A stretch of 64,000 nucleotides of DNA from JBCCWR01 sp039193385 (GTDB lineage Bacteria; Verrucomicrobiota; Verrucomicrobiia; Methylacidiphilales; JBCCWR01): contig JBCCWR010000002.1 in NCBI GenBank assembly GCA_039193385.1, positions 8,992 to 72,991 on the forward strand, written 5' to 3'. How positions within the stretch are numbered: position 1 is the stretch's first letter; each line of letters starts with the position of its first letter. The translations under genes and the position numbers were made by a program. The notes under the pieces are model-generated. The model saw only the letters and a program-made list of their open reading frames with translations, ran no database searches and was not told the origin of the DNA. Positions 55,034 to 64,000 of this stretch are shown piece after piece.

Positions 55034-58000
55034 TTATTCAATAGCTGAAAGACGTTCTTCGACGACACAGATCAAATCTTTTACTTGTTCTCGGGCCGCA
55101 TCTTTGCCCTCCGTGTGAATCTTATGATGGATGTCTGGCAACTGACTCATGGTAGTGGAGCACAAGGCTTCAAGCTTTCTGCGGAAAAGCAAGGCGACGA
55201 AACCATCCAGCTCATCCATACTTTGAATGCCTCCTTTCTTCAAGGTGTCCTTACCCAGCCGCTCCAGGCTTGCTGACTCACGGAAGAGTATGGCGGTGCC
55301 AACCAGCGAGCCTTCTGGATCCATCAGCGGGCTGTTGCTTTGTTTGACATGCAACTGCTTGGCACCCGCTGTGCGTAATTCTGTTTGCATCAGGATAAGA
55401 CCGCTGTTATCCCCGAGCAGATGAATTTGCTGCTGCTGGTGAATATTATAGACTTCTGTTATTTCATGACCGTAAGCCTGTTCAAACTTCAGATCTATGA
55501 TTTTTTCTGCAGCTTCATTGAGCATAACAACCTTGCCGTTATCATCCGTGGTGATGAAAGCTTCTTCTATATGCGGTGCCATGCTGCGCTCGACGACTTT
55601 TCTGATTTTCATGGCCTCCTCCCGACGGACTGAGGCAGGCTTCAGAGTGGTGCGAGACGCTTTTTTGACCTCTTTGACCTTTCCCGTGTCATCGGCTGAA
55701 GAGACAGATAACTCATCTTCTGTTTTTTTCGCATCGGCTGCCTTGTCTTCTTCAGGAACCTCGGGGGTCGCTTGCGGTTTGCTTTTGGTGACTTCTTCCG
55801 AAGTCTCAGTTTTACCGGTTTCCTCTTTTTGCTGCTGAGATTTTGCCGTAGATGGTGTTTCTGTCTGCTGCTTGGCTTGGGAGTCGGGTTCTGCCTTTTT
55901 CTTTTCAGTGGAAATTTGCTCCGCCTTGGCTTCCACTGGCTTCACTTTTTCGGTCTCCGAATCTTCGGGCGACATTTTATCATTGGAAATCACAACACTG
56001 GATTTGTCCGTGTCTTGATTTGTGGGCAGAGATGTTTCACGCGTTAAAACTTTAGGCAATATGGTCGTGCCCAGTGTTTCCTTTTCCAGAACGAGAATGG
56101 GCACCGTCTTATGCTTGAGAGAATCTTCATCTTCTTCCTCTTTATCTGTCTGGACCGGCTGCGCCGGTTTCGCTTCCTCAATTTTCTGTCGCATAGCAGA
56201 GCAATCAGCCTGATCCATGAAAACGATAGCCGAGTCCAGTTGATGTTCCACGGTGTACACACCATAGATGCTCAAGGTGGCCATTATTTTACTCTCATCC
56301 TTTTTCTTAAATTCATCGCGCACGCGCGCTTTGATCGACTTCCGCGAAATCATTCTGCTGATAAACGAGTCCAGTAAATCAGCGAGTTCGGACATAACAG
56401 CTAAATCCATCAGCTTCCTGCCTCGGAGTTGATCCGGGTCTTCATAGCCCAGAAGTTCAATGAAGGCAGTATTGGAGGCAATAATATTGCCCATGTTATC
56501 GACCATGGCGGTAGGACGCTTGTTGGAGCTGAAGAGAGTCTGAAAACGAGTTTCGATGATTTGCAGGTGCAAATGCATTTCTGTGGATTTCGATTTATTG
56601 CTGAAACTACGCAACACATTCCAAAGCGAGCCGTCATGATTGCGGATGGCCTGCGCATCCATTAGGACTTGTAACTTACGGCCTTGACTATCTTTGAGCA
56701 CACTTTCCAGGGTGAAAGCGTCGCGACTGCCGTCGACGAGCATTTTCTCAAGCTCTTCGCCTTCATCTTTATTTTCTGTGTAAACAAATTCCGTGAACTT
56801 GCGTCCAATCCATTCTCCCTCTGGTTCGCCCGACCATTGAATCATGGTGTCGTTCACTAAGTTGACTTTGCCATCGGCGCTAGTGATAACTACGCCACTC
56901 ATGCTTGAAGATACCAGTGCTTTGAAACGTGAATCACTTTCAGCATGCTGGGACTCCAGTTGGGGTATGACATTCAGGTTATCAATTATCCAGACAAGAC
57001 GCTTTTCAGGACTTGCATCCATGATATGTCCATAAATCCTGACCCAGATAGCTGTGGCATCCTTGCATGCCATCCACCCTTCCATGACATAAGCATTCTG
57101 TTCCCCGTTAAAGCAAGCGTCGCGCTGTTCCTTTTCATTGACATCATTAATGAGTGAGAGCGTTTCGCTTAGAGGAACATCCTGGAGAGAGGCAACATCA
57201 AAGCCGGTCCATTCTGTGAAAACAGGGTTGACCTTTAACACCTCGCCGTATTTGTCAAGCTGCACTACAGCGATCTTAGCCTCATCCAGCATGGCTAGCT
57301 TTGCTTCTTCAGCTTTCTTGAGCAAAGCATCCTTTTCGATTTCTTTTTTCTCGATTTCTACGATGCGCATCTGCGCGCTCTTCAAGTCCGCTGCGGTATT
57401 GCTGATACGTACTTCGTGACCTTGCAGCTCTTCCTGCTGACCGGCTAACTGCTGCTTGAGTTCATCTCGTTCGGACTCGGCAAGCTCCGCACGTGCTTTT
57501 TCATTACGCAGAGATTCTTCTACATCAGTGACCGTCTGACGCAGCTGGGCCAATTCCTGGTCTGCTTCATCCAGGCGAACCGAGGTTGTTTCAAGTTCAC
57601 TGTGCGTTTCCTGTAAGTTCGACTCTAGATCACCAGCACGGGCCGTTTCGTTGCTCAGTTCTTGCTGAGTCTGTTGTAACTGCCCATTTAGTCCTTCAGT
57701 TTGTTCTTGCACTTCCTGAAGCCTGGTCTCTATGTCTGCAAGATTCTGCGCCGTGGTCTCAAGCTCTGATCTGGTATTTTGAATTTCATCTTCCAGCCCA
57801 CCCATCTGCTCTTTGGCTTCTGTTAACAAGACAGTGGTTCTTTCGAGTTCTTTACGCTCAGTGAGATCTTCCACCATCAAAATCATAGCCCACTGAGGGT
57901 AATCCGATTGCTCAATCTTTGATACGGTGAGCCGGGCGGGTAACTGGGCGGTGTCTCGCTGAAGTTGTGCTTCAAGACCAAACACTGAACGACTACCTTC

Positions 58001-61000
58001 TGCACACTCGACAGCCAGGCTACGTGCTTCTTCTTTTCTTTCTGCATCAACAAGATCTTCCAGATGTTTGCCTTGAAGATTTTCCACGGCCTCTCCGAGC
58101 AATACCGCCAACTGGGGATTCACTTTTAAGAGCAGGCCACTCGCATCCACGACAGCTAAGCCTAAGCTTGTTTTATCAAAGACTGCGTCAAAACGCGCTT
58201 CATGGGCCCGTAGCGTACTTTCCAATTCTTTGCGTCTGGAAATATCTTCAATCGTCCCAGCCATTAGATGGCCAGAACCATCTTGAGCATCCGCCACGGA
58301 GAGGGTAAGACGGCCCCAGAAAAGACCGCCGCTTTTAGTCTGAAAACGCTTTTCTACCTGATAATCCGTGAGCTTGCCTTCACGGCAGAGCTGTAAATTT
58401 TCAACATAAGCTTCTTTATCATCCTCATAGCCGAGATCTTCCCAGGCTTTAAAACGCAACTCTTCCTGATTGTATCCAAAGAATTCCAGAAAGCTGTTAT
58501 TGGCTTGTATGAGTGAACCTTTTTCGTCGGATAAACCCAGCATAACCCCGGGGTTAGCAAAAATCTGCTCTATTTCAGAACGTACTTTGTGCAGCTTCTC
58601 TCGCACCTCTGCCACTTCAGTTTCATCTTCGATGATGGCTACAAGATACTGTAGATTTTGGTCCTTCCCTTGAATCGCTTTAACTGAGAGACGAACTGTT
58701 TGCGGTACGGCTTTTTTGTGAATTTGTGTGCTAAATTCAAAGGCTCCGATAGAACGTACAGCATTTTTAAATTTGCTCTTGAGCTCTGCTTCATCAGCTC
58801 CGCCAAAGATTTCCGTGAACTTCCTGGCCTGGGCTTCCTCCTCGCTGAGATCCAGTATTTGACATAGCCCCTTGTTAACTCGAGTGAGCGTTCCATCCGC
58901 ATCCAGAAAACAAACGCCCGTAGGCCGCAAACTTAACGTGTCCTGTACGGAGCTTTCTGAAACTTCAAGAGCTGCTTGTGCTGCTTTGAGTTCAGTTATG
59001 TCTTCTAATGTAGCTACCCAAAACGTATGCCCTTGTTCTGCGCAAGCTGTAACTGTGTGACGTAGCCATTTTTTAGAAACCTGTTTTTCCCACTGCACCT
59101 GACGCCGCTTACCTGCCATGCAATCCTGCAAATAGCCTTTGTCGTCCTGAAGCAGTTTCGTCAGAGCGTCTTTCTCCTCGGCATTAGCCTGATTACGACT
59201 TAACCAACTCAGGGCAAGGTCATTAGCGTGAACCACTTGACCTTCGGCATCAGCCACTAATATACCCGCAGGATTTGTCTGTAAAACGCTGCGAAGCTTT
59301 CCGAACTCAATCTCTTTGTAATGACGCAGGACGCCCGTCTGCTCTTCATAGTTTTTTAGATGTGTCAGATCTTCAGTCGAACCAAGAAACTGAAGAAACA
59401 AACCCTCGCGATCCCGCACCACACTAAGCGTGAGACTCACATCGGCCCGCTCTGTTTCTGACTTAATGAAATGACATTCGCATTGATAGCGGTCCCGGTC
59501 ACCTTCGAGCCCTTCTTTGAAAAAACCAGCCAGACCACTTTTCTCCAAGTCCTCCTGCTCCAGTAAGTCTGCCAAACTTTTTTGCTGCACCTGTTCCTGT
59601 GTAAGATCAACCATTTGGCGAAAGGGTTCATTGGCATCTATAAAATAACCGTTTGCATCGAGACTAAAAATGCCCGCTGGAACGGTATCTAGAAGAGCGG
59701 TAGAAGCGGCCTGATTTCTGCCAAGCTCAAGATCGAGATCGGAGAGACGACTTTGATCTTCAAGGGTAACCACGCCATGAACGACCATGTCATTTTCACG
59801 TACCAGAGAAACAGTCATGTGTACGGGAACTTCCTGCCCATCGCCTCTAATGATGGACAAAGGCATCTCTGTCATGGTCATACTGGAATGAACGCATTGC
59901 TTTAACTGCTCATTCCATGGCTGTCGGTCGGGCTCCGCGACAATGTCGACCACGGTACGCTTTTTCATCTCACTTTCAGAACGTGCTATGAGATTTTCAA
60001 ATGCCGTGTTGGTACTCTCAAATTGCCATTTACCATCCAGCATGCCGACTGCTACAGATGACTCCTGCACGAGGGCGTCAAACTTGCGAGCCATAGCGTT
60101 TAAAGAGTCCTGCACGGTTTGCAGATTTGTCAGATCCTGAGCTGTGACCAACACTTGCTGGACGTCTCCATCTGCATCGACGACTGCATTCAGAGAAAAA
60201 GATAATGTCTTAGTCTGACCATTTTTATGGTCCACATCATAGTCAAGCTGTTGCTGGATATTTTTGCCACTCAAGCAACGTTCCAGATCCGGCAGTTGCT
60301 CATCCTGCGATAGTCCCAGCAACATGGTAAAACGCATGTCCTGAAGTTGAGTGCCATTGTAGCCAAGCATTTTTTGAAATGCTTCATTGCTGTCGATAAT
60401 GAGTCCCTTGGTATTCAGACTGATTAAAGGAATGCGACTGGACTGTTTTATAGCTTCAAAGCATCTGCTGCTCTCAAATTGCGCTGCTTCGCTTTTTGTC
60501 AGTTCATCCTTGGCAACTTTAAGTTCGGTAAAATCTTCAATGATTTCTAAATAGAGCATCGTGTCCTGCTCGGCACCCGGCACAACAGAGACACTAACGC
60601 GGCCCCAAAATTCTTCCCCACTTTTGGTAACAAAACGCTTCTCTAGTTCATAGCCTTCACGCTTACCTTGTTCACACTCCATGCGCAGCTTGGCTTCTGC
60701 TTCCTGATCTTCCACCACAGTTATATCCGTATAACGCTTCATACGCAGCTCGCCCCAGCGATAGCCCAACCGGTCGAGCAACGTCTGATTCATGCGCTTG
60801 AAAAAACCCTTTTGAGATGTAGTGCAACAACTAACAGCCTCACTATTAAAAAAAGCGTCAAACTGCGCTTTACTAACAGTGATGTCATGCTGGGCCACAC
60901 GATCAATTGCTGCACTCTGCACCTCAGCCGCTACCCGTGCAGCTGCGCTCTGAAGCACCGCTTGGATGACTGATACATGAACCAGCGGTTTGGCATCCAT

Positions 61001-61954
61001 AATAATGAGATAGCCTGCTATCTTACCATCTGTATTCAAAACGGATATTCCAGCAAAGCCCTGCGCCTTACTCTCGGCCAACATGGTGTTCGCTTTATAA
61101 TCACTGGAGACTCCATCCGGATGCACCACAAACTTCCCGCTCATAATCCCGGCAAAAGGAGAATTTGCCACTGGGAATTCGAGATTGGCCACGCTGGCTC
61201 CTTGATAGGCGACTGCCAGGGTTTTGGTATTATCCTTTTTATCCAGAGAACGCTCTGCAACAAAACACCAGTCAACTTGTAAAACCTCCGCTATGCCTTT
61301 GCATAGAAGCCCCAGAAAGGCGCCACCTGCTTTCTTCTGCATGAGCTGCCTTATCTCAGCGACTTGAGTCGATATAAGGCTGTGCTCGATCTCTCGAGCA
61401 TGCTGAGACAAGCAATTCGTGAGCAGAGTCGCTGCATTGGTTAAGCGTTTCCTAAACGTTGAGGTCAGACGACGCTCATTATCATCCACCACACACAACG
61501 CACCAACAATCTTTCCGCAACTACGCAGCACAGTTAGACAAGCAAAGCGCGCCACTCCATCCTGCGGGTCTGTTTTAACATCTTTAGGGTAGGGAACCAT
61601 CTTGGCAATGCCCGCTACATCATCAGAATCTGCCAGTTGAAGATGACGGATAATGTCATCACGTATCGGCTCTAGATCAAAAGCACGTAGAGCTTCTTCC
61701 CAGAGAATTTGTCCTTTCAGATCACAAACAAAACAACAAGGAGTGCGTAGTGACTCCATAGTCAGCAGCCCCACTTGCTCTATGACATCACGATCCGCTT
61801 CCTGCAATATGAAAGGAACCTCCTGCACCTCCTCACCCATACGCCCGGCGGATATCTTAGGCGCCGTTACATCTTCTACATCCAGAGTGGTTTTTTGTTT
61901 GGCAAATAATCGAGATATATTCTTCGTGCTCAAATAAGGGAATAGGTTCTTCAC
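55034..61954 (-). CDS. Giant GAF/multi-PAS sensor scaffold without kinase domain
   Basis: 2306 residues, no signal peptide or membrane segment, so cytoplasmic. Two GAF-like domains come first (about 45-340). Eight PAS domains follow (about 365-1380), recognisable by endings such as IIEDFTELK, TLEDITELK, TIEDISRRK and MVEDLTERK. A coiled coil of about 165 residues (1385-1550, LQETHSELETTSVRLDEAD) is followed by three more PAS domains to about 1920. A Glu/Lys/Thr-rich low-complexity linker covers about 1930-2100, then a twelfth PAS (about 2126-2230) and a helical tail. No HisKA, HATPase, GGDEF, EAL or methyl-accepting region is visible. It probably integrates signals and passes them by protein contacts, perhaps to DUF4388 response regulators. 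Confidence 0.88.
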   Translation of the reverse strand: MKNLFPYLSTKNISRLFAKQKTTLDVEDVTAPKISAGRMGEEVQEVPFILQEADRDVIEQVGLLTMESLRTPCCFVCDLKGQILWEEALRAFDLEPIRDDIIRHLQLADSDDVAGIAKMVPYPKDVKTDPQDGVARFACLTVLRSCGKIVGALCVVDDNERRLTSTFRKRLTNAATLLTNCLSQHAREIEHSLISTQVAEIRQLMQKKAGGAFLGLLCKGIAEVLQVDWCFVAERSLDKKDNTKTLAVAYQGASVANLEFPVANSPFAGIMSGKFVVHPDGVSSDYKANTMLAESKAQGFAGISVLNTDGKIAGYLIIMDAKPLVHVSVIQAVLQSAAARVAAEVQSAAIDRVAQHDITVSKAQFDAFFNSEAVSCCTTSQKGFFKRMNQTLLDRLGYRWGELRMKRYTDITVVEDQEAEAKLRMECEQGKREGYELEKRFVTKSGEEFWGRVSVSVVPGAEQDTMLYLEIIEDFTELKVAKDELTKSEAAQFESSRCFEAIKQSSRIPLISLNTKGLIIDSNEAFQKMLGYNGTQLQDMRFTMLLGLSQDEQLPDLERCLSGKNIQQQLDYDVDHKNGQTKTLSFSLNAVVDADGDVQQVLVTAQDLTNLQTVQDSLNAMARKFDALVQESSVAVGMLDGKWQFESTNTAFENLIARSESEMKKRTVVDIVAEPDRQPWNEQLKQCVHSSMTMTEMPLSIIRGDGQEVPVHMTVSLVRENDMVVHGVVTLEDQSRLSDLDLELGRNQAASTALLDTVPAGIFSLDANGYFIDANEPFRQMVDLTQEQVQQKSLADLLEQEDLEKSGLAGFFKEGLEGDRDRYQCECHFIKSETERADVSLTLSVVRDREGLFLQFLGSTEDLTHLKNYEEQTGVLRHYKEIEFGKLRSVLQTNPAGILVADAEGQVVHANDLALSWLSRNQANAEEKDALTKLLQDDKGYLQDCMAGKRRQVQWEKQVSKKWLRHTVTACAEQGHTFWVATLEDITELKAAQAALEVSESSVQDTLSLRPTGVCFLDADGTLTRVNKGLCQILDLSEEEAQARKFTEIFGGADEAELKSKFKNAVRSIGAFEFSTQIHKKAVPQTVRLSVKAIQGKDQNLQYLVAIIEDETEVAEVREKLHKVRSEIEQIFANPGVMLGLSDEKGSLIQANNSFLEFFGYNQEELRFKAWEDLGYEDDKEAYVENLQLCREGKLTDYQVEKRFQTKSGGLFWGRLTLSVADAQDGSGHLMAGTIEDISRRKELESTLRAHEARFDAVFDKTSLGLAVVDASGLLLKVNPQLAVLLGEAVENLQGKHLEDLVDAERKEEARSLAVECAEGSRSVFGLEAQLQRDTAQLPARLTVSKIEQSDYPQWAMILMVEDLTERKELERTTVLLTEAKEQMGGLEDEIQNTRSELETTAQNLADIETRLQEVQEQTEGLNGQLQQTQQELSNETARAGDLESNLQETHSELETTSVRLDEADQELAQLRQTVTDVEESLRNEKARAELAESERDELKQQLAGQQEELQGHEVRISNTAADLKSAQMRIVEIEKKEIEKDALLKKAEEAKLAMLDEAKIAVVQLDKYGEVLKVNPVFTEWTGFDVASLQDVPLSETLSLINDVNEKEQRDACFNGEQNAYVMEGWMACKDATAIWVRIYGHIMDASPEKRLVWIIDNLNVIPQLESQHAESDSRFKALVSSSMSGVVITSADGKVNLVNDTMIQWSGEPEGEWIGRKFTEFVYTENKDEGEELEKMLVDGSRDAFTLESVLKDSQGRKLQVLMDAQAIRNHDGSLWNVLRSFSNKSKSTEMHLHLQIIETRFQTLFSSNKRPTAMVDNMGNIIASNTAFIELLGYEDPDQLRGRKLMDLAVMSELADLLDSFISRMISRKSIKARVRDEFKKKDESKIMATLSIYGVYTVEHQLDSAIVFMDQADCSAMRQKIEEAKPAQPVQTDKEEEDEDSLKHKTVPILVLEKETLGTTILPKVLTRETSLPTNQDTDKSSVVISNDKMSPEDSETEKVKPVEAKAEQISTEKKKAEPDSQAKQQTETPSTAKSQQQKEETGKTETSEEVTKSKPQATPEVPEEDKAADAKKTEDELSVSSADDTGKVKEVKKASRTTLKPASVRREEAMKIRKVVERSMAPHIEEAFITTDDNGKVVMLNEAAEKIIDLKFEQAYGHEITEVYNIHQQQQIHLLGDNSGLILMQTELRTAGAKQLHVKQSNSPLMDPEGSLVGTAILFRESASLERLGKDTLKKGGIQSMDELDGFVALLFRRKLEALCSTTMSQLPDIHHKIHTEGKDAAREQVKDLICVVEERLSAIE

Positions 61955-62327
61955 ATCTCTATTCTGGTTAATTATTTCTCATGGCTTATAACATTATTCG
62001 TTATGAGAAAGCACACCGCACTTTTCTCCCTTTAGTAGAACGATACCCTTATACTCTCCAACCTGCAAAAAGTTACCAAGCTGAACGGAGACCTCAAGTA
62101 AGAACCCTACCACACAATGATTTAGCCAGCTTTCTAAGGATTTTCTCGGTTTTATACTATTTCTAGAACGGGGGGATGCATCTTTTGGTTGCCCTTTGTC
62201 TCATGGGCGGAAGAAATTGAGATCGATGGCTGAGCAAACTAAGAGATTCATAAAGCAGAAAGATAGATTGACGGTTTTCAGGAATCTATTATTTAAATAG
62301 TTAACTGGTACATCCTTCACTAAGACA
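61955..62327. other. Intergenic region, divergent promoters
   Basis: 373 bp between the start of the giant PAS gene and the start of the HXXEE gene. A 61-codon frame at 61981-62166 has no recognisable motif and no ribosome-binding site, and is not accepted as a gene. Nothing else is seen except AT-rich stretches suitable for promoters of the two divergent genes. Confidence 0.5.
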
Positions 62328-62894
62328 ATGACAAGATTACAAAGACTTTTTTCATTTTGGGTCTATGGTGGTTTTATCTTATCCTTTCTCTTGCTGGCCC
62401 TACTGTTCATCTATGCAAGCAGTCTCACTCTATTAGAAATACTCTTATGTCTTCATCTACCTGCCTATATGTGGCATCAATATGAAGAGCATGATGGAGA
62501 CCGCTTCAAGGCCTATCTTGATCAACGCTTTTTCCCTGAAATTCTTAATCAAGGAGCCATTTTTTTTATCAACGTTATAGGTGTGTGGGCCCTTTTCGCT
62601 ATACTCATCCTGATGGCTTTAAATGGACCCATCGGTCTTGGGCTTGGGGTCGCTTATTTAACTTTCTTCAATGCCATTACCCATGTTATTTCTGCTGCAA
62701 AGTTTCGCAGTTACAACCCTGGCTTACTGACTTCAATCATCTTTTTCATACCAATCTCAGGTTATGCCCTTGTGCAAGCCATTTTCCTGGATGAGATTCC
62801 GCTGGCTTATCACATCATCGGTCTTGTTGTTGGCATTGGCGTTCACGCTCTAATCGTGATGTATGCCTTGGTTCGCTTGAAAAAACTGAAATAG
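62328..62894 (+). CDS. HXXEE-domain integral membrane protein
   Basis: A 188-residue protein with five or six membrane segments (FILSFLLLALLFIY, IFFINVIGVWALFAILILM, LLTSIIFFIPISGYALVQ). The family motif is HQYEEH near residue 51, and a second conserved His is in NAITHVISA. HXXEE proteins are suspected membrane enzymes of unknown reaction. It reads rightward and converges on the FHA gene, with a long hairpin between them. Confidence 0.8.
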   Translation: MTRLQRLFSFWVYGGFILSFLLLALLFIYASSLTLLEILLCLHLPAYMWHQYEEHDGDRFKAYLDQRFFPEILNQGAIFFINVIGVWALFAILILMALNGPIGLGLGVAYLTFFNAITHVISAAKFRSYNPGLLTSIIFFIPISGYALVQAIFLDEIPLAYHIIGLVVGIGVHALIVMYALVRLKKLK

Positions 62895-62991
62895 CACAAT
62901 TCTGATTAGTCAAAAGCGTAGGTAAGCTATGATGAAAAGGATTCTAAAAGCTCTAGCGCAAGAATACATATGGGACTATCTCTCTTCTTTA

Positions 62992-63070
62992 TTTAACCCA
63001 CCTTATGTCATAGTGACACGATCATCTGTGCAAGATCTGACTCGCTCTCTATAACATAAGGTGGGTTAAA
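62992..63070. terminator. Long hairpin between convergent genes (family 1 repeat, complete copy)
   Basis: TTTAACCCACCTTATGTCAT followed by AG (62992-63013) pairs with the complementary segment at 63049-63070 with one mismatch in 22. The 35-nt loop contains GACACGATCATCTGTG and GATCTGACTCGCTCTC, the two conserved half-sequences of family 1. The stop codon of the FHA gene (63066-63068) lies in the right arm. It probably terminates both convergent transcripts. Confidence 0.75.
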
Positions 63071-63959
63071 ACAGCTTCTTGAACATTTCTTCTAGTCCCG
63101 AGTTACCTCTGCTGTCTTTATGGTTATGACCTGCCTTGTCTGCTCCAACTGTTTGCCATGAGATAGGTTGATTTTCTGTCTTACTCCCATCATTCAATCT
63201 CTTTAAAGGCACGGTATCTTTACAAGCATTACGCTCATGCAGACTGGTTATGACATGATTGGGTAGCGCTTGGGTGACGCTCACACTTCGTCTTATGTTT
63301 AAGGTCATTGATATATCAATGCACCCAACACTCAGAATATCTCCAGCCTGAATTACATGCTGGTTAACACGTTCCCCGTTTACCTCGGTTCCATTTGTTG
63401 AGCCAAGGTCTCTGACTTTTAAAGTGTAGCGGTCCAATATAATCAGACAATGATGGGCAGATACGGAAGTTTCCGGTAAAATAACATCACAACTTAGTGC
63501 GCGGCCTATGCGTGTCTCACGCTTGGTGAGATAATATATAGCGCCTTCCATAGCACCTTTTTCTACTGTCAGAGCAACGACACAATTTTTGTAATCCACA
63601 ATAGATGTCTGAGTGGGTGGTTCCGGTAATTCATCACCCGGCTCTTGTACGCCCAGCGTCAGGGGTTGATCGTTAGATTCTACCAAAAAATTTATGAGCG
63701 ACTGCTCGACTGTTTCATCTAAGGTCTGCGTCACAGGAGGAGTACCTTCGTGCCATTCACACATGGCCTCTTCCATATCCAGGAGAAGATAGAGAGCGGG
63801 CTTACCCATTTTGCCTTGATTGCACTCTGCATGCGTCAAACGTCCGTCTTCTAAAAAAATATTTCCCATAACCATATCTTTAACTATAGAAAGCATACCG
63901 CTGAGACGTTCATTGGCCACTGTCTGTAATAATTCTCCTACGTGATATGTTTCTGCCAT
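63066..63959 (-). CDS. DUF4388-FHA signalling protein
   Basis: 297 residues, cytoplasmic. Residues 1-105 form a DUF4388 domain (VGELLQTVANERLSGMLSIV, NIFLEDGRLTHAECNQG). Residues 130-240 are an FHA domain that would bind phosphothreonine: ETRIGRALSCDVILPE, then TSVSAHHCLI and VRDLGSTNGTEVNGERV contain the conserved Arg, Ser, His and Asn. The last 55 residues are low-complexity. The combination suggests an adaptor reading Ser/Thr phosphorylation; no kinase is present in the window. It shares its N-terminal domain type with the response regulators at 1-2027. Confidence 0.9.
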   Translation of the reverse strand: MAETYHVGELLQTVANERLSGMLSIVKDMVMGNIFLEDGRLTHAECNQGKMGKPALYLLLDMEEAMCEWHEGTPPVTQTLDETVEQSLINFLVESNDQPLTLGVQEPGDELPEPPTQTSIVDYKNCVVALTVEKGAMEGAIYYLTKRETRIGRALSCDVILPETSVSAHHCLIILDRYTLKVRDLGSTNGTEVNGERVNQHVIQAGDILSVGCIDISMTLNIRRSVSVTQALPNHVITSLHERNACKDTVPLKRLNDGSKTENQPISWQTVGADKAGHNHKDSRGNSGLEEMFKKLF

Positions 63960-64000
63960 GTCTTTAAATTCGGTTTAGTGGGCTCGAGTCATAAGTAAGG

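Noticed and set aside
61981..62166. Plus-strand frame of 61 codons in the divergent intergenic region
   Set aside because: No motif, no ribosome-binding site, and located where two promoters are expected.
1..64000. Search by eye for rRNA, tRNA, CRISPR arrays and prophage genes
   Set aside because: None was recognised; a tRNA could be missed without a covariance search.

Overview
The window looks like chromosomal DNA from a marine, polysaccharide-degrading member of the Verrucomicrobiota (Puniceicoccaceae/Lentimonas-like). This is an inference from gene content: secreted FGly sulfatases beside GH29 fucosidases, exported Gfo/Idh and DUF1080 proteins, DNRLRE modules, DUF4388 signalling proteins and large TSP3/YD-repeat surface proteins. 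No rRNA, tRNA or CRISPR array was seen, so the taxonomy is not certain.

Layout. (1) 1-2027: two response regulators with DUF4388-type domains, the first running off the left edge. (2) 2482-26647: a sulfated-fucan-type degradation region. It holds two GH29 fucosidases, two of the window's three sulfatases, a Tat-exported Gfo/Idh/MocA oxidoreductase next to a DUF1080 (3-keto-glycoside hydrolase type) protein, a multidomain DUF5060 glycosidase, another TIM-barrel glycosidase, an SGNH esterase, a SulP anion transporter, a double beta-helix lyase-like protein and a TolB-like propeller whose last codons are interrupted by an IS630 element. (3) 26830-30087: a DUF2059 protein and a GntR/ABC-ATPase/permease operon. 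(4) 30088-36187: a plastic island with a RelE/ParE toxin-antitoxin pair, an orphan Rhs core fragment, IS66 relics, a RAYT (Y1) transposase, a truncated IS110 element whose 5' non-coding part folds like a bridge RNA, and a nearly complete IS66 element. (5) 36190-51497: a tight six-gene leftward operon that ends in a 2760-residue YD/RHS protein with a probable nuclease-like tip and a putative immunity gene. (6) 51811-53238: the third sulfatase. (7) 53443-61954: acylphosphatase, an Rsm22/METTL17-like protein and a giant PAS/GAF scaffold without a recognisable kinase. (8) 62328-63959: an HXXEE membrane protein and a DUF4388-FHA protein.

How it works together. In the degradation region, sulfatases would remove sulfate esters, GH29 enzymes release fucose, the lyase-like and GH proteins open the backbone, the Gfo/Idh-DUF1080 pair may cleave glycosides through 3-keto intermediates, and SulP could handle the liberated sulfate. 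The RHS operon looks like a Sec-exported, calcium-repeat-rich delivery or adhesion apparatus carrying a polymorphic toxin; its companion genes are not a standard T6SS/VgrG set, which makes it the best candidate here for an undescribed system. Intergenic regions carry at least two families of short dispersed repeats, one of which forms long hairpins.
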